A stretch of 64,000 bases of DNA from a virus: positions 61,558-125,557 of IMG/VR virus record IMGVR_UViG_3300043470_000217. The stretch is one strand, 5' to 3'. The first letter of the stretch is position 1, and each line of letters begins with the position of its first letter. Of the stretch, positions 15,507 through 22,715 are shown piece after piece. The position numbers were made by a program, and so were the translations under genes. Below the pieces are notes generated by a model that saw nothing but the letters and a program-made list of their open reading frames with translations, did not search any database and was not told the origin of the DNA.

Positions 15507-15773
15507 TTACCTCCAGTTAATTTCGGTATAATTAGCTGCACCTGTATCCATAATACGATCCCATCTATACCAATTATACTGACTATTCTCATCCCATATT
15601 TTGTCTTTCACAAACTCCTCATGATATTCTTGTAGATTCTTTCTAATTCTATTAAACTTCTCTACATAGGTTATTGCAAGTTGTTCATCGTGTGTAACAA
15701 ACACAAGGTTCTCATAGTAAGTATCGTAACTTCCTGTGGGATAACTAACTAAGTACATTATTTGATTTTGCAT
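15507..15773 (-). CDS. hypothetical protein
   Basis: An 88-residue protein starting with a strand (IMYLVSYPTGSY), then a helix (QLAITYVEKFNRI), ending in Trp/Tyr-rich WYRWDRIMD. Small phage protein of unknown role; overlaps the upstream gene by 16 bp. Confidence 0.65.
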   Translation of the reverse strand: MQNQIMYLVSYPTGSYDTYYENLVFVTHDEQLAITYVEKFNRIRKNLQEYHEEFVKDKIWDENSQYNWYRWDRIMDTGAANYTEINWR

Positions 15774-15970
15774 GATTTACATTGGTCCATCACTTCACTC
15801 TTGACTAGTCTACACCATCCTTCTATACCTTCTTGATGCTGATAGAAAGGGCAAGACTTAATCCAGTAAGGGAATAACTCCTTCTGTTTTGCGTTTTTCT
15901 TGTGATCTGGAATATAGCAGTAAGGGGTATTCTTAGGGATTTTCTTCTTTAGTTTTCTAGGAATTCTCAT
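15758..15970 (-). CDS. small Cys-rich (putative zinc-binding) protein
   Basis: A 70-residue basic protein with cysteines at CYIP, CPFYQH, CRLV and CKSCKIK, probably binding one zinc ion. It starts RKLKKKIP, a basic stretch that could contact nucleic acid. Start overlaps the upstream stop as ATGA. Confidence 0.65.
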   Translation of the reverse strand: MRIPRKLKKKIPKNTPYCYIPDHKKNAKQKELFPYWIKSCPFYQHQEGIEGWCRLVKSEVMDQCKSCKIK

Positions 15971-16173
15971 TTGTTATCTACTCCGTAGTTTTCATTGTAA
16001 TAGTCTTCTCCATCATTATAACCTCTTCCAATGTCTCCATAATCAAAAGCATCAATTAGGTTTTCTTTTTCTTCTTCTAAAGCTTGTTCAATTTCTCCAT
16101 TATATTTTGCTCTATCTGTAATGGATAACTTATTTGCTAGTTTCTGTACTGCTGTTTGTTTATAGTTTGTCAT
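15967..16173 (-). CDS. small conserved phage protein, paralogue of 18359-18628
   Basis: A 68-residue acidic protein. MTNYKQTAVQKLANKL at the start and DYYNENYG at the end match MTNNKQQTAVEW and QYYNETYG of the product at 18359-18628; both belong to a short family widespread in Bacteroidota phages. Role unknown. The middle of this copy is shorter. Confidence 0.7.
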   Translation of the reverse strand: MTNYKQTAVQKLANKLSITDRAKYNGEIEQALEEEKENLIDAFDYGDIGRGYNDGEDYYNENYGVDNK

Positions 16174-16384
16174 CTTCTTGTATCCCTTTCTTTAGTTCTT
16201 GTTGAATTTTAAATATGTAGTCTCTATATAGCATGTATGCATGGCGTACTTGTTGTCCACCTTTAACGTTATGCATATCTGAGACCATATCATTTAATAA
16301 CCTACTTAACATGTCTAAATCTTCAAATACAATATCTAATGTATTTTGAGAAATATTTACCGTTTTTATTTTTTTATCACTCAT
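16160..16384 (-). CDS. hypothetical helical protein
   Basis: I choose ATG 16382-16384 (MSDKKIKTVN, 74 residues), giving an 8-bp overlap with the upstream gene; a start at 16435 would overlap by 59 bp. Mostly helical (FEDLDMLSRLLNDMVSDM). Unknown function. Confidence 0.6.
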   Translation of the reverse strand: MSDKKIKTVNISQNTLDIVFEDLDMLSRLLNDMVSDMHNVKGGQQVRHAYMLYRDYIFKIQQELKKGIQEDDKL

Positions 16385-16748
16385 CTTTTTGTCTTTCTTT
16401 TTTAATTTGTCTATCAGCATAATGGTAAACTTCAAAGAAATACATTCTTTCTTCTCCGCTTAGTTCTAATAACCTATTCCCAATAGATCTAATTTCAGTA
16501 CAGTGTTCATTATCATCATAAGTAATTATAGCAATAACATAGCAACCTTCCGGGTTTTTAAAGCATGAACTATCTATATAGTGATGATCTTTAGCTAAAC
16601 TAAATTTTCCATCTTCAGATGATATACGTTTATATCCCTCTTCCTCTAGTTTAGCTTCTGCACCATAGTAACTATTAGGATACCATTTAACAAACTCATA
16701 GGTATCATGAATAAATCTACACTCTATGTTTTCTATTCTTATTTTCAT
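16377..16748 (-). CDS. hypothetical protein
   Basis: A 123-residue alpha/beta protein with cysteines at 10, 62, 69 and 83, ending in a basic helix. No family recognised. Overlaps the upstream gene by 4 bp. Confidence 0.65.
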   Translation of the reverse strand: MKIRIENIECRFIHDTYEFVKWYPNSYYGAEAKLEEEGYKRISSEDGKFSLAKDHHYIDSSCFKNPEGCYVIAIITYDDNEHCTEIRSIGNRLLELSGEERMYFFEVYHYADRQIKKERQKDE

Positions 16749-17362
16749 GGTTTTTTGTTTTCTAGTTTCTCTAATTGTTTTTCTAATCTATCAATACTAC
16801 CCCAGATAATACTTGCTTTAGCATCTAGTTTTAAGATTTCAGCTACTATTTCTTCTTGTCTACCCCTACTGTAAAACCCGTTTTCTATATCATCAGCTAA
16901 GTCTTGTAAGTGTTTAGGTGCTGAAATACTAATCCTTAAGTCATAACTACTCCATTTAGTCTTGTAGTCCCAGAATATAATACCTTTGGTTAAGTTTCTA
17001 AATAGATTATGTAGTCTTCTGTTTCTTACTCTTACAATAGAGTTATCACAACCAAACAAATGTAAAAAGCGTAGAAACCATCTAGGGCACCATTTAGGCT
17101 TAGCTTCATAGTCCATAGCTAAAACTAACGGGTAAATAGCCTTAAAACAATCTCCGTCTTCATTGTAAGGAATAGTACCTAAGTAAGAATACTTATCATA
17201 GAAACCTTTAGGGAAGAATATAGGTCTAATTTCTCTCCAGCCTATATGCATAGTATTAACCATACCTTTCTTACGTCCTCTCCAAAACAGTAAGCCTGCT
17301 AAGAAGAAGGTTACTTTCTCCTTAACAGGTCTTTTGTCTTTTATTTCAAATTTGGTTCTCAT
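16745..17362 (-). CDS. hypothetical protein, 205 aa
   Basis: The largest unknown of this small-gene block. It is basic, aromatic and hydrophobic near 18-30 (FFLAGLLFWRG) and 95-106 (WFLRFLHLFGC), with a C-terminal coiled coil (ILKLDAKASIIWGSIDRLEK). Possibly membrane associated. No known family. Confidence 0.65.
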   Translation of the reverse strand: MRTKFEIKDKRPVKEKVTFFLAGLLFWRGRKKGMVNTMHIGWREIRPIFFPKGFYDKYSYLGTIPYNEDGDCFKAIYPLVLAMDYEAKPKWCPRWFLRFLHLFGCDNSIVRVRNRRLHNLFRNLTKGIIFWDYKTKWSSYDLRISISAPKHLQDLADDIENGFYSRGRQEEIVAEILKLDAKASIIWGSIDRLEKQLEKLENKKP

Positions 17363-17747
17363 TTTCTTTTACGATTTTAATCATTTCTCTAAGACAAGCA
17401 AGTTCGGCTTCTTCGTAGGTTCCAACTTTAGGGTCTTTATTAAATTCTTCCATTGTTCTTTGTTTAGTATATTCTAAACCTGATAATGACATATCATATA
17501 TGTGATAATCAAACATTTTAACATTTGGTCTGAATCCAATAAATCCTCTTAAATTATACTTTTCTCTAAACCATCTAAATGCTTGTTGATAAAGTGGTGC
17601 TAAACATATTGTTCTACCATTTACCATATCATTTTCCCAAACTTTAAATAAGTTTTTGTTTTCATCAAATGATGATAAACAAGGTTCATCAAATCCTAAT
17701 TCTTTTAAAGCTAATGCTTCTTCATAAGGTACAAATTCTTTGTTCAT
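17346..17747 (-). CDS. hypothetical protein, tandem paralogue A
   Basis: A 133-residue protein beginning YEEALALKELGFDEPCL and ending TYEEAELACLREMIKIVKE. The next gene upstream (17761-18108) has the same start and end with a different middle, so this is a tandem duplicate. The family is common in Bacteroidota phages and prophages; function unknown. Confidence 0.75.
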   Translation of the reverse strand: MNKEFVPYEEALALKELGFDEPCLSSFDENKNLFKVWENDMVNGRTICLAPLYQQAFRWFREKYNLRGFIGFRPNVKMFDYHIYDMSLSGLEYTKQRTMEEFNKDPKVGTYEEAELACLREMIKIVKENENQI

Positions 17748-17760
17748 CTCCGTTTTTTGT

Positions 17761-18108
17761 TTATTGTTTTTCTTTTACTATTTCAATTAATTTTTTAAGG
17801 CAAGCAAGTTCCGCTTCTTCGTAGGTGAAGAATCCATCAGTAACACCTTCAACCCCTTGTATTTTAAACCCCCACTTATACTTGTTGGAAGGTAAAAGTT
17901 GTGAAAATATTTCCGCTACCTTACCATTATCTCTAAAGAATCTGAATGACTGGGAGTAGGTTGGTGCTAAAACAGTATATTCTCCGTGATTAATGTATTC
18001 ACATATATCTAATCTTCTACCTGCGTGATAATAAGAAGCCAAACAAGGTTCAGCAAATCCAAGTTGTTTTAGCTCTAATGCTTCTGGATATAGTGTAAAG
18101 TCTTTCAT
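17761..18108 (-). CDS. hypothetical protein, tandem paralogue B
   Basis: A 115-residue protein: YPEALELKQLGFAEPCL at the start, SQSFRFFRD in the middle, TYEEAELACLKKLIEIVKE at the end, closely matching its neighbour at 17346-17747 (shared elements L.PxYxQxFRxFR). Thirteen bases separate the pair. Confidence 0.75.
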   Translation of the reverse strand: MKDFTLYPEALELKQLGFAEPCLASYYHAGRRLDICEYINHGEYTVLAPTYSQSFRFFRDNGKVAEIFSQLLPSNKYKWGFKIQGVEGVTDGFFTYEEAELACLKKLIEIVKEKQ

Positions 18109-18362
18109 TTCTTAATATTTTTATAAATGTAGGTAGTATCACACTTACCGTCTGTACACACAATTTCAATAGAAGGTTTGATGGGCTTATCTGATTTTAT
18201 ACCAGCTTGTTTTATTCCTAACATACCTGCTACTACACTTACAGCCATGAGTGCAAATAATAACAAATGGAACAAGTCACTACGCTCATCACGTTCATCA
18301 TTGTCAATCTTGTTTAATCCAAGTATAATAACAGCAGCTAAGATTCCAAGTATCCACATCAT
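18105..18362 (-). CDS. small two-TM membrane protein
   Basis: An 85-residue protein with hydrophobic segments at about 3-16 and 32-49, separated by a charged DNDERDERSD turn, then a polar tail with two cysteines (CTDGKC). Probably an inner-membrane protein; could be a holin candidate by topology, but it is not beside a lysin gene. Coupled both sides by 4-bp overlaps. Confidence 0.65.
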   Translation of the reverse strand: MMWILGILAAVIILGLNKIDNDERDERSDLFHLLLFALMAVSVVAGMLGIKQAGIKSDKPIKPSIEIVCTDGKCDTTYIYKNIKK

Positions 18363-18628
18363 TGCTCACTTCCTCCGTAGGTTTCGTTGTAGTATTGTTC
18401 ACCAGTTAGTGGTAGTGTACTTTCAGGATAATCAATTCCATGAACTGTTCCTTTATTGTATGCAGTTTCAATTCTTTCCTTTTCCATTTCTTTGGCTTGT
18501 TCATATAAAGTAGCATAAGTGTTTGCATATTCACCTATTGATATTTCACCCTTTTCTAATTGAATTTTTAAATCCCAAGTTTTTTGGTGAAACCACTCCA
18601 CTGCCGTTTGTTGTTTATTGTTTGTCAT
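18359..18628 (-). CDS. small conserved phage protein, paralogue of 15967-16173
   Basis: An 89-residue protein: TAVEWFHQK, YEQAKEMEKERIETAYNKG and a QYYNETYG end, the hallmark of a small family frequent in Bacteroidota phages. No known function. Confidence 0.7.
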   Translation of the reverse strand: MTNNKQQTAVEWFHQKTWDLKIQLEKGEISIGEYANTYATLYEQAKEMEKERIETAYNKGTVHGIDYPESTLPLTGEQYYNETYGGSEQ

Positions 18629-18631
18629 AAA

Positions 18632-18697
18632 TTAAAGTTTACCTTGAGTCATATAGACGTGAGTGTCTATAGTCCATAAGAATTTAAATCTTTTCAT
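18632..18697 (-). CDS. possible 21-codon micro-ORF
   Basis: ATG at 18695-18697 overlaps the TGA of the upstream gene as ATGA, the linkage used by most genes here. The frame ends 4 bp before the next gene. It also contains a 7-bp hairpin TATAGAC/GTCTATA (18652-18671), so the space may be a structural element rather than a gene. Confidence 0.35.
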   Translation of the reverse strand: MKRFKFLWTIDTHVYMTQGKL

Positions 18698-18948
18698 AAA
18701 GCTTCTATCTTTTGTAGTAGCTCTGTTACCTCACCTTCTGTAAGGTGACCTAGTACATCATCTGTTATAGGTGTATCATAGGATATTAAACCGTCAAATA
18801 ATACAGCCAGTTCATACAATCCATCTTTACCCCCGTAACTTCTATCAGTCTTAATTACACTAGCCCCGTAACCATTATTAAAGGTTACCATAGCATGTAT
18901 ACCATCAGCATATGTAGATGGTACAAAAGTTAAATCATCAAATGTCAT
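18694..18948 (-). CDS. conserved hypothetical phage protein
   Basis: An 84-residue protein with GYGASVIKTDRSYGG, LYELAVL and TPITDDVLGHL, a pattern seen in many Bacteroidota phages and plasmids. Beta-rich; role unknown. Its first 11 bp overlap the HNH gene end. Confidence 0.75.
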   Translation of the reverse strand: MTFDDLTFVPSTYADGIHAMVTFNNGYGASVIKTDRSYGGKDGLYELAVLFDGLISYDTPITDDVLGHLTEGEVTELLQKIEAL

Positions 18949-19342
18949 TGTTTTTATATTCTTGTTTTAGTTTAAGTCCTAATTCTATAGCTTCTTCAGA
19001 TGATAGCTTATCATGTATAAAATTGTGGCACATCCTGCATACTGCTTTCCATGTATTAGATTCTAGATAATATTTACTTCTATCTTTACCAGAATAAAGG
19101 TGATGTACATCTGTACTCATTACAGTACATCCAGGAAGTTTAGCTTGACATGTAGGATGTTTAGTTAAAAATTCTACACGCAGTATACTATACTCTTGAT
19201 TCTCTACCATTTTCTTTTTGGAGATTTTAGGTAAAGACTTTGGTTTACTATGCTTGTTAGCACAGTTCTTACAATAGCCTTTACCTAATATCCTTTTCCA
19301 AAAGTTAGGTACAGTAATTCCACAGTCTTGACACTGCTTCAT
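18938..19342 (-). CDS. HNH endonuclease-like zinc protein
   Basis: A 134-residue protein. CxxC at 4-7 and 24-27 form an N-terminal zinc ribbon; C65, C72 with CRMC (102-105) form a second site. The HNH elements are VHH (79-81), N96 in ESNTW and H106-NFIH. The layout resembles NinG-type and other phage HNH nucleases. Likely a structure- or site-specific nuclease; a free-standing homing role is also possible but no host gene is interrupted here. Confidence 0.75.
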   Translation of the reverse strand: MKQCQDCGITVPNFWKRILGKGYCKNCANKHSKPKSLPKISKKKMVENQEYSILRVEFLTKHPTCQAKLPGCTVMSTDVHHLYSGKDRSKYYLESNTWKAVCRMCHNFIHDKLSSEEAIELGLKLKQEYKNNDI

Positions 19343-19659
19343 ATTAAATCATCTAGTCCTATATCAAATGCAGCTGATACATCATCATAAAGATCCGGAT
19401 CAGCTTCTCTGATAAGCTCTACAACGGGGTAAAGAATATCATTTACCTGATTCAACATGATGTACATATCATGCTCTTTGAGCTTTTGTATGTTCTCATC
19501 TGTTAAGATCATTGATAGAGTTACAGAGCTACCCATAAAAGGTACAGTAGAATTTATTTGTGCTTCCGCAATAAGTTCTTCAAGTTGTTCTAATTGGATT
19601 AGATTGTTTAAATAACAGAACACAATCTGTCTGTTGTCAAGGCCGTGGAATTTTGTCAT
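19339..19659 (-). CDS. hypothetical acidic helical protein
   Basis: A 106-residue, strongly acidic helical protein (LEQLEELIAEAQ; ADPDLYDDVSAAFDIGLDDLI). No family recognised. ATGA-type overlap with the HNH gene. Confidence 0.65.
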   Translation of the reverse strand: MTKFHGLDNRQIVFCYLNNLIQLEQLEELIAEAQINSTVPFMGSSVTLSMILTDENIQKLKEHDMYIMLNQVNDILYPVVELIREADPDLYDDVSAAFDIGLDDLI

Positions 19660-20120
19660 GAGATTTGGTAGAAATTAACTGGTAAGATACCACTATCTAT
19701 TAATTTGTCAATGATATCTTTTTTATTGATACCTAAGTCTTTAAATGATAGCGTACATACAAATTTAGGATCTGGTTCTGTATTTTCCCAAAAAGGATTT
19801 AAGAAAGGATGATCCTTAAAGAAATGTCCCAATAAACTATTACTAAATTTAATCATCATCTCTTGTTTCCAGGAGTTTAGAATAAACTGAGTTTTTCTAT
19901 GGGCTTTGATAACCCGTAGTTTTTTAGCTTCAGACATTTCAGTTAGCTCAGCTTCAGTGTACATGCTTAGACCAAAGATGGCTCTCTTGTACAAGAAGTT
20001 CTGATTAGGATTAAAGGGGTCTTTATCATAAACTTGATAAGACTTACCATTAAAGTTCTTTGTGTTTGCTTGGTAGGTAGATAGCTTTCCGCTATACATA
20101 ACCCTGTTTTCTTTTGTCAT
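19656..20120 (-). CDS. hypothetical protein, 154 aa
   Basis: I take ATG 20118-20120 (MTKENRVMYSG) because it directly follows an AAAAAACCACAT leader also found before 23802; a frame extension to 20183 would start within a terminator region. Contains HRKTQFILNSWKQEMM and SFKDLGINKKDIIDKLIDSG, the latter helix-turn-helix-like. Function unknown. Confidence 0.65.
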   Translation of the reverse strand: MTKENRVMYSGKLSTYQANTKNFNGKSYQVYDKDPFNPNQNFLYKRAIFGLSMYTEAELTEMSEAKKLRVIKAHRKTQFILNSWKQEMMIKFSNSLLGHFFKDHPFLNPFWENTEPDPKFVCTLSFKDLGINKKDIIDKLIDSGILPVNFYQIS

Positions 20121-20159
20121 ATGTGGTTTTTTGATTAGAGTAATGTGGTAAAAATAAAA

Positions 20160-20177
20160 GGGGGCTGTTACACCCCC
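20160..20177 (-). terminator. intrinsic terminator
   Basis: GGGGG and CCCCC flank an 8-nt loop just after the stop of 20203-20769; a T-rich run follows on the minus strand. Confidence 0.7.
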
Positions 20178-20202
20178 AATCATCTATGAAAAAAACAAAT
20201 TA

Positions 20203-20769
20203 TTAGAAATCAAATGCTACATCACTTGTTTCTTCTGAAACAGTTTCTATATCAAAGACATCATCACTTGTCTGTTCTACTTCCTCTTCTTTGATAGCTT
20301 GCTTAGCTTCTTTAACTATTTTAGTTACTTCAGCGTCTGCGGTGTTAGAATTAGCAGCACGGATCTCATCAATGTTAGTATGAGCAATTAACTCATCCTC
20401 TTCATTTTTTGATTCAGTGTAATAAGTCTTACGGTAGATTACTTGATCTTCAAACTTACAAGATACACCAGTATCACCAGCAAATTTGATATCACGATCA
20501 GGATCTTCAGCATTAAATGGTTCTAATGATTCTTTGATGATAATTTGACCAGATAATTCATAACCATCTTTCAAGTTCATTTGCTTTGCCATCTCGCTTA
20601 ACTCTTCAGTTACACCGGGAATAAAAGCAGTGCGTGCTTTCTTACGCATCCAGCCTTTACTAAAAGAGAATGTAGATTGTTCTACACGGATACTTGCATA
20701 CTCAGGATTGTTAGTAGACACACGGACTACGTTGCCGAACTCATCAGCAACAACTTTAACTTTGTTCAT
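20203..20769 (-). CDS. probable ssDNA-binding-type protein with acidic Phe-ended tail
   Basis: A 188-residue protein. The N-terminal 120 residues are beta-rich (SIRVEQSTFSFSKGWMRKKARTAF). The C-terminal 60 are helical then very acidic, ending DVAFDF. This ending mirrors the GFDF end of the SSB-like product at 3180-3860 and resembles SSB tips. It is a single-gene unit between terminators with an AAAAAACCCTAAA leader, consistent with an abundant protein. SSB function is an inference; no OB-fold signature is certain. Confidence 0.5.
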   Translation of the reverse strand: MNKVKVVADEFGNVVRVSTNNPEYASIRVEQSTFSFSKGWMRKKARTAFIPGVTEELSEMAKQMNLKDGYELSGQIIIKESLEPFNAEDPDRDIKFAGDTGVSCKFEDQVIYRKTYYTESKNEEDELIAHTNIDEIRAANSNTADAEVTKIVKEAKQAIKEEEVEQTSDDVFDIETVSEETSDVAFDF

Positions 20770-20810
20770 AATATTTTTTAGGGTTTTTTAAATTTTAAAT
20801 TGCATAAAAA

Positions 20811-20829
20811 AACCGGCTGTTAACCGGTT
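20811..20829 (-). terminator. intrinsic terminator
   Basis: AACCGG/CCGGTT stem with a 7-nt loop, followed by seven T on the minus strand; overlaps the last base pairs of the gene 20828-21079. Confidence 0.75.
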
Positions 20830-21079
20830 ACATATCTGGAAGTAAATCTTCCGGGAGTATATCAGCTTCAAACTCTGAAGGATCTATCTCCTCTATCTCT
20901 AATTCTTCTATTTCTAGAATGGTAATTGTTGTATTATTAATTGATGCTCCAAAAAACGGATCTTCAACTACATCCCCGGCATTAAGGCACATCAGGTATT
21001 GTAAATCATCATCTGTACAGTCTAAATACTGCTCTACAGATAACTCTATTACTTTACCATTCCTTAATTGGTACAACAT
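20828..21079 (-). CDS. hypothetical acidic protein
   Basis: ATG at 21077-21079 is chosen (83 residues, MLYQLRNGKV); the TTG further upstream belongs to the -7 element. The C-terminal half is very acidic (LEIEEIDPSEFEADI). Isolated between a promoter with a large dyad and a terminator, so it is its own transcription unit. Function unknown. Confidence 0.7.
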   Translation of the reverse strand: MLYQLRNGKVIELSVEQYLDCTDDDLQYLMCLNAGDVVEDPFFGASINNTTITILEIEELEIEEIDPSEFEADILPEDLLPDM

Positions 21080-21085
21080 CTCATT

Positions 21086-21125
21086 CAAATATATGCTCTA
21101 GTTAAGTAAATTAACTATGGCATAT
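21086..21125 (-). promoter_or_regulatory. -7 element overlapping a 35-bp dyad (candidate operator)
   Basis: The minus strand has TATATTTG (complement of 21086-21093), six bases before the ATG at 21079. Overlapping it is a dyad: ATATGC (21091-21096) with GCATAT (21120-21125) and, inside, TAGTTAA (21099-21105) with TTAACTA (21111-21117). No -33 TTG is evident, so an activator or a repressor bound to the dyad would be plausible. Confidence 0.55.
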
Positions 21126-21150
21126 AGAACTTATTTCTATTATAAAGCTA

Positions 21151-21588
21151 TTACCAGGTAATTTTAATACCTCTTGGCAACATTTCAATATCAATAAGTA
21201 AAGCATTACCCTCTTCACCAATAACTAAACTAATAGGTTTATCAGCTTTGATGTTCTTGATTTTGTGAGTAACAGGCTTAATTAACTCAGGTTTAGCAGT
21301 AACAGCAACTACTTTATCTAATACTTCTACATTAGTACTAGTAATAGTCTTTGCTTTGTGCCAAAATCCAGGTGATTTAGCTTCTACAATGTCCTTACAC
21401 TTACGCATATAGCCTTTTTGACCATGTGTTAAGTGTTTTTTAGCATACTTCTTTACTGATTTTGTTGCAAATTTTACAACAACATCTTTGTCATACCCAG
21501 TAATGATCTGGATAGCATCTAATTCAAAACCATACTTCTGTAGGTTGTGAATTCTTTTTGAGATTAATTTGGTTTCTGTATTATTCAT
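21151..21588 (-). CDS. hypothetical Lys-rich protein
   Basis: A 145-residue basic protein; residues 40-75 (KSVKKYAKKHLTHGQKG) are strongly positive and may bind nucleic acid, and the C-terminal half is beta-rich (ISLVIGEEGNALLIDI). No known family. It is separated from neighbours by a dyad/promoter on one side and a terminator on the other. Confidence 0.65.
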   Translation of the reverse strand: MNNTETKLISKRIHNLQKYGFELDAIQIITGYDKDVVVKFATKSVKKYAKKHLTHGQKGYMRKCKDIVEAKSPGFWHKAKTITSTNVEVLDKVVAVTAKPELIKPVTHKIKNIKADKPISLVIGEEGNALLIDIEMLPRGIKITW

Positions 21589-21633
21589 GATAGTGATTTT
21601 TTATATATAATGGTAAGGTAGCTGTGTTAGAAA

Positions 21634-21659
21634 AAGGGCCAGGATTTCTCCCAGCCCTT
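21634..21659 (-). terminator. intrinsic terminator
   Basis: AAGGGC and GCCCTT stem with partial pairing inside (AGGA/TCCC), T-rich on the minus strand; follows the endolysin-like gene. Confidence 0.65.
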
Positions 21660-21696
21660 ATAAACTAACTCTCTAATCAACTACCACATTGCGAGC

Positions 21697-22191
21697 TTAT
21701 TTTGCGGCTCTAAGAGCACTTAGGTAGGAAGGATCAGATGCATAAACGCCATCAATTTTACGTAGATACTTGTTCTGTATATCAATATAACATCTTACAT
21801 TGTCTCTGTAAGTCTTATACTTTGCATATACACCATGTTTGCCATCTACATACTTACACTTATGGTAAGTTAATCCAAACATGTTTTTTGCTTGCATACC
21901 AACATTACTTTTACCAATGCTAGATTCAATCTTAGCTTGGGCAACAGCAACAGCCGGTAATACACAACCATACTTCACTAATTCTGCAGTTAATCCAGAA
22001 TCAGTAAGCTTCATATCTTCCACAGTCTTTTCAATTGTAACTGTATCTTTAACAACAGATACAATCTCAGTACTTAAATCTAACATAGATGTAAATAACA
22101 AGATCACATTCAGTGATAAAGAAGCAATTAATAGTTTCTTGTAAGATCTGCTCTTACTTAAACTTAAATCATCATTTACTTTTAATATCAT
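21697..22191 (-). CDS. signal-anchored glucosaminidase-type endolysin
   Basis: A 164-residue protein. Residues 18-36 are a hydrophobic signal-anchor segment, which would carry it to the inner membrane without a holin-dependent path (signal-arrest-release type). Residues 65-164 fit the FlgJ/LytF glucosaminidase fold: AVAQAKIESSIG (Glu89 as likely catalytic acid), NMFGLTYH, then YKTYRDNVRCYIDIQ. It would cleave peptidoglycan glycan strands. It is encoded far from the spanin-like gene at 7.6 kb and on the other strand, so lysis genes are split. Confidence 0.75.
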   Translation of the reverse strand: MILKVNDDLSLSKSRSYKKLLIASLSLNVILLFTSMLDLSTEIVSVVKDTVTIEKTVEDMKLTDSGLTAELVKYGCVLPAVAVAQAKIESSIGKSNVGMQAKNMFGLTYHKCKYVDGKHGVYAKYKTYRDNVRCYIDIQNKYLRKIDGVYASDPSYLSALRAAK

Positions 22192-22208
22192 AACTTTCTT
22201 TTTAAAAA

Positions 22209-22232
22209 AGGGAGTATCCGTATATACTCCCT
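22209..22232 (-). terminator. intrinsic terminator
   Basis: AGGGAGTAT and ATACTCCCT, a perfect 9-bp stem with a 6-nt loop, then T6 on the minus strand. A second perfect stem (ACCAATACT/AGTATTGGT, 22263-22287) overlaps the stop of the gene before it. Confidence 0.8.
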
Positions 22233-22270
22233 ATGTGTCAAACTATGCTAAACTAATAGAACACCAATAC

Positions 22271-22417
22271 TTATACGGAGTATTGGTATTTTACCATTGT
22301 AATTCTTTGTCCCTGCTTCACCATTAAACCAATAATAGTGCCATTCTGGGATACTGTACCAATAATTTTACCTTCAATTACTGGTCTTGGGGTTACATAA
22401 TCTGTTGTTTTTATCAT
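22271..22417 (-). CDS. small hypothetical beta-rich protein, 48 aa
   Basis: ATG 22415-22417 (MIKTTDYVTP) is chosen because it follows an AAAACCCTATTTT leader like other minus genes. The product is beta-rich (IIGTVSQNGTIIGLMV). Its start lies within the 3' end of 22374-22715. Function unknown. Confidence 0.55.
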   Translation of the reverse strand: MIKTTDYVTPRPVIEGKIIGTVSQNGTIIGLMVKQGQRITMVKYQYSV

Positions 22418-22715
22418 AAAATAGGGTTTTATTAGGGTAATATTTAACAATTTTCTCAATGTATCTATCATTTAAAATGTACTGTACATCATAGTCATCT
22501 GACTTCATAGTAATCATGAGCTTAAGATCTGATAGCTTCATAACATATGCACTATCTACACCTTCTTCTTCTGCAATACTAATAACAGCAGCGCTATCAT
22601 CAGTGGTTAGTCTATAACATAAAAATCCATTAAACCGGATTTTTACAGTCTGACTATACAAGTCATTACCAAGGAAGATCAATAGGAGCGTCAATAACTT
22701 CAACAGTTTGGTCAT
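22374..22715 (-). CDS. exported hypothetical protein
   Basis: A 113-residue protein with a typical signal peptide (1-21, LLKLLTLLLIFLGNDLYSQ, cleavage likely after YSQ). The mature part is beta-rich and acidic. Probably periplasmic. Overlaps the upstream gene by 50 bp. Confidence 0.6.
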   Translation of the reverse strand: MTKLLKLLTLLLIFLGNDLYSQTVKIRFNGFLCYRLTTDDSAAVISIAEEEGVDSAYVMKLSDLKLMITMKSDDYDVQYILNDRYIEKIVKYYPNKTLFYDKNNRLCNPKTSN

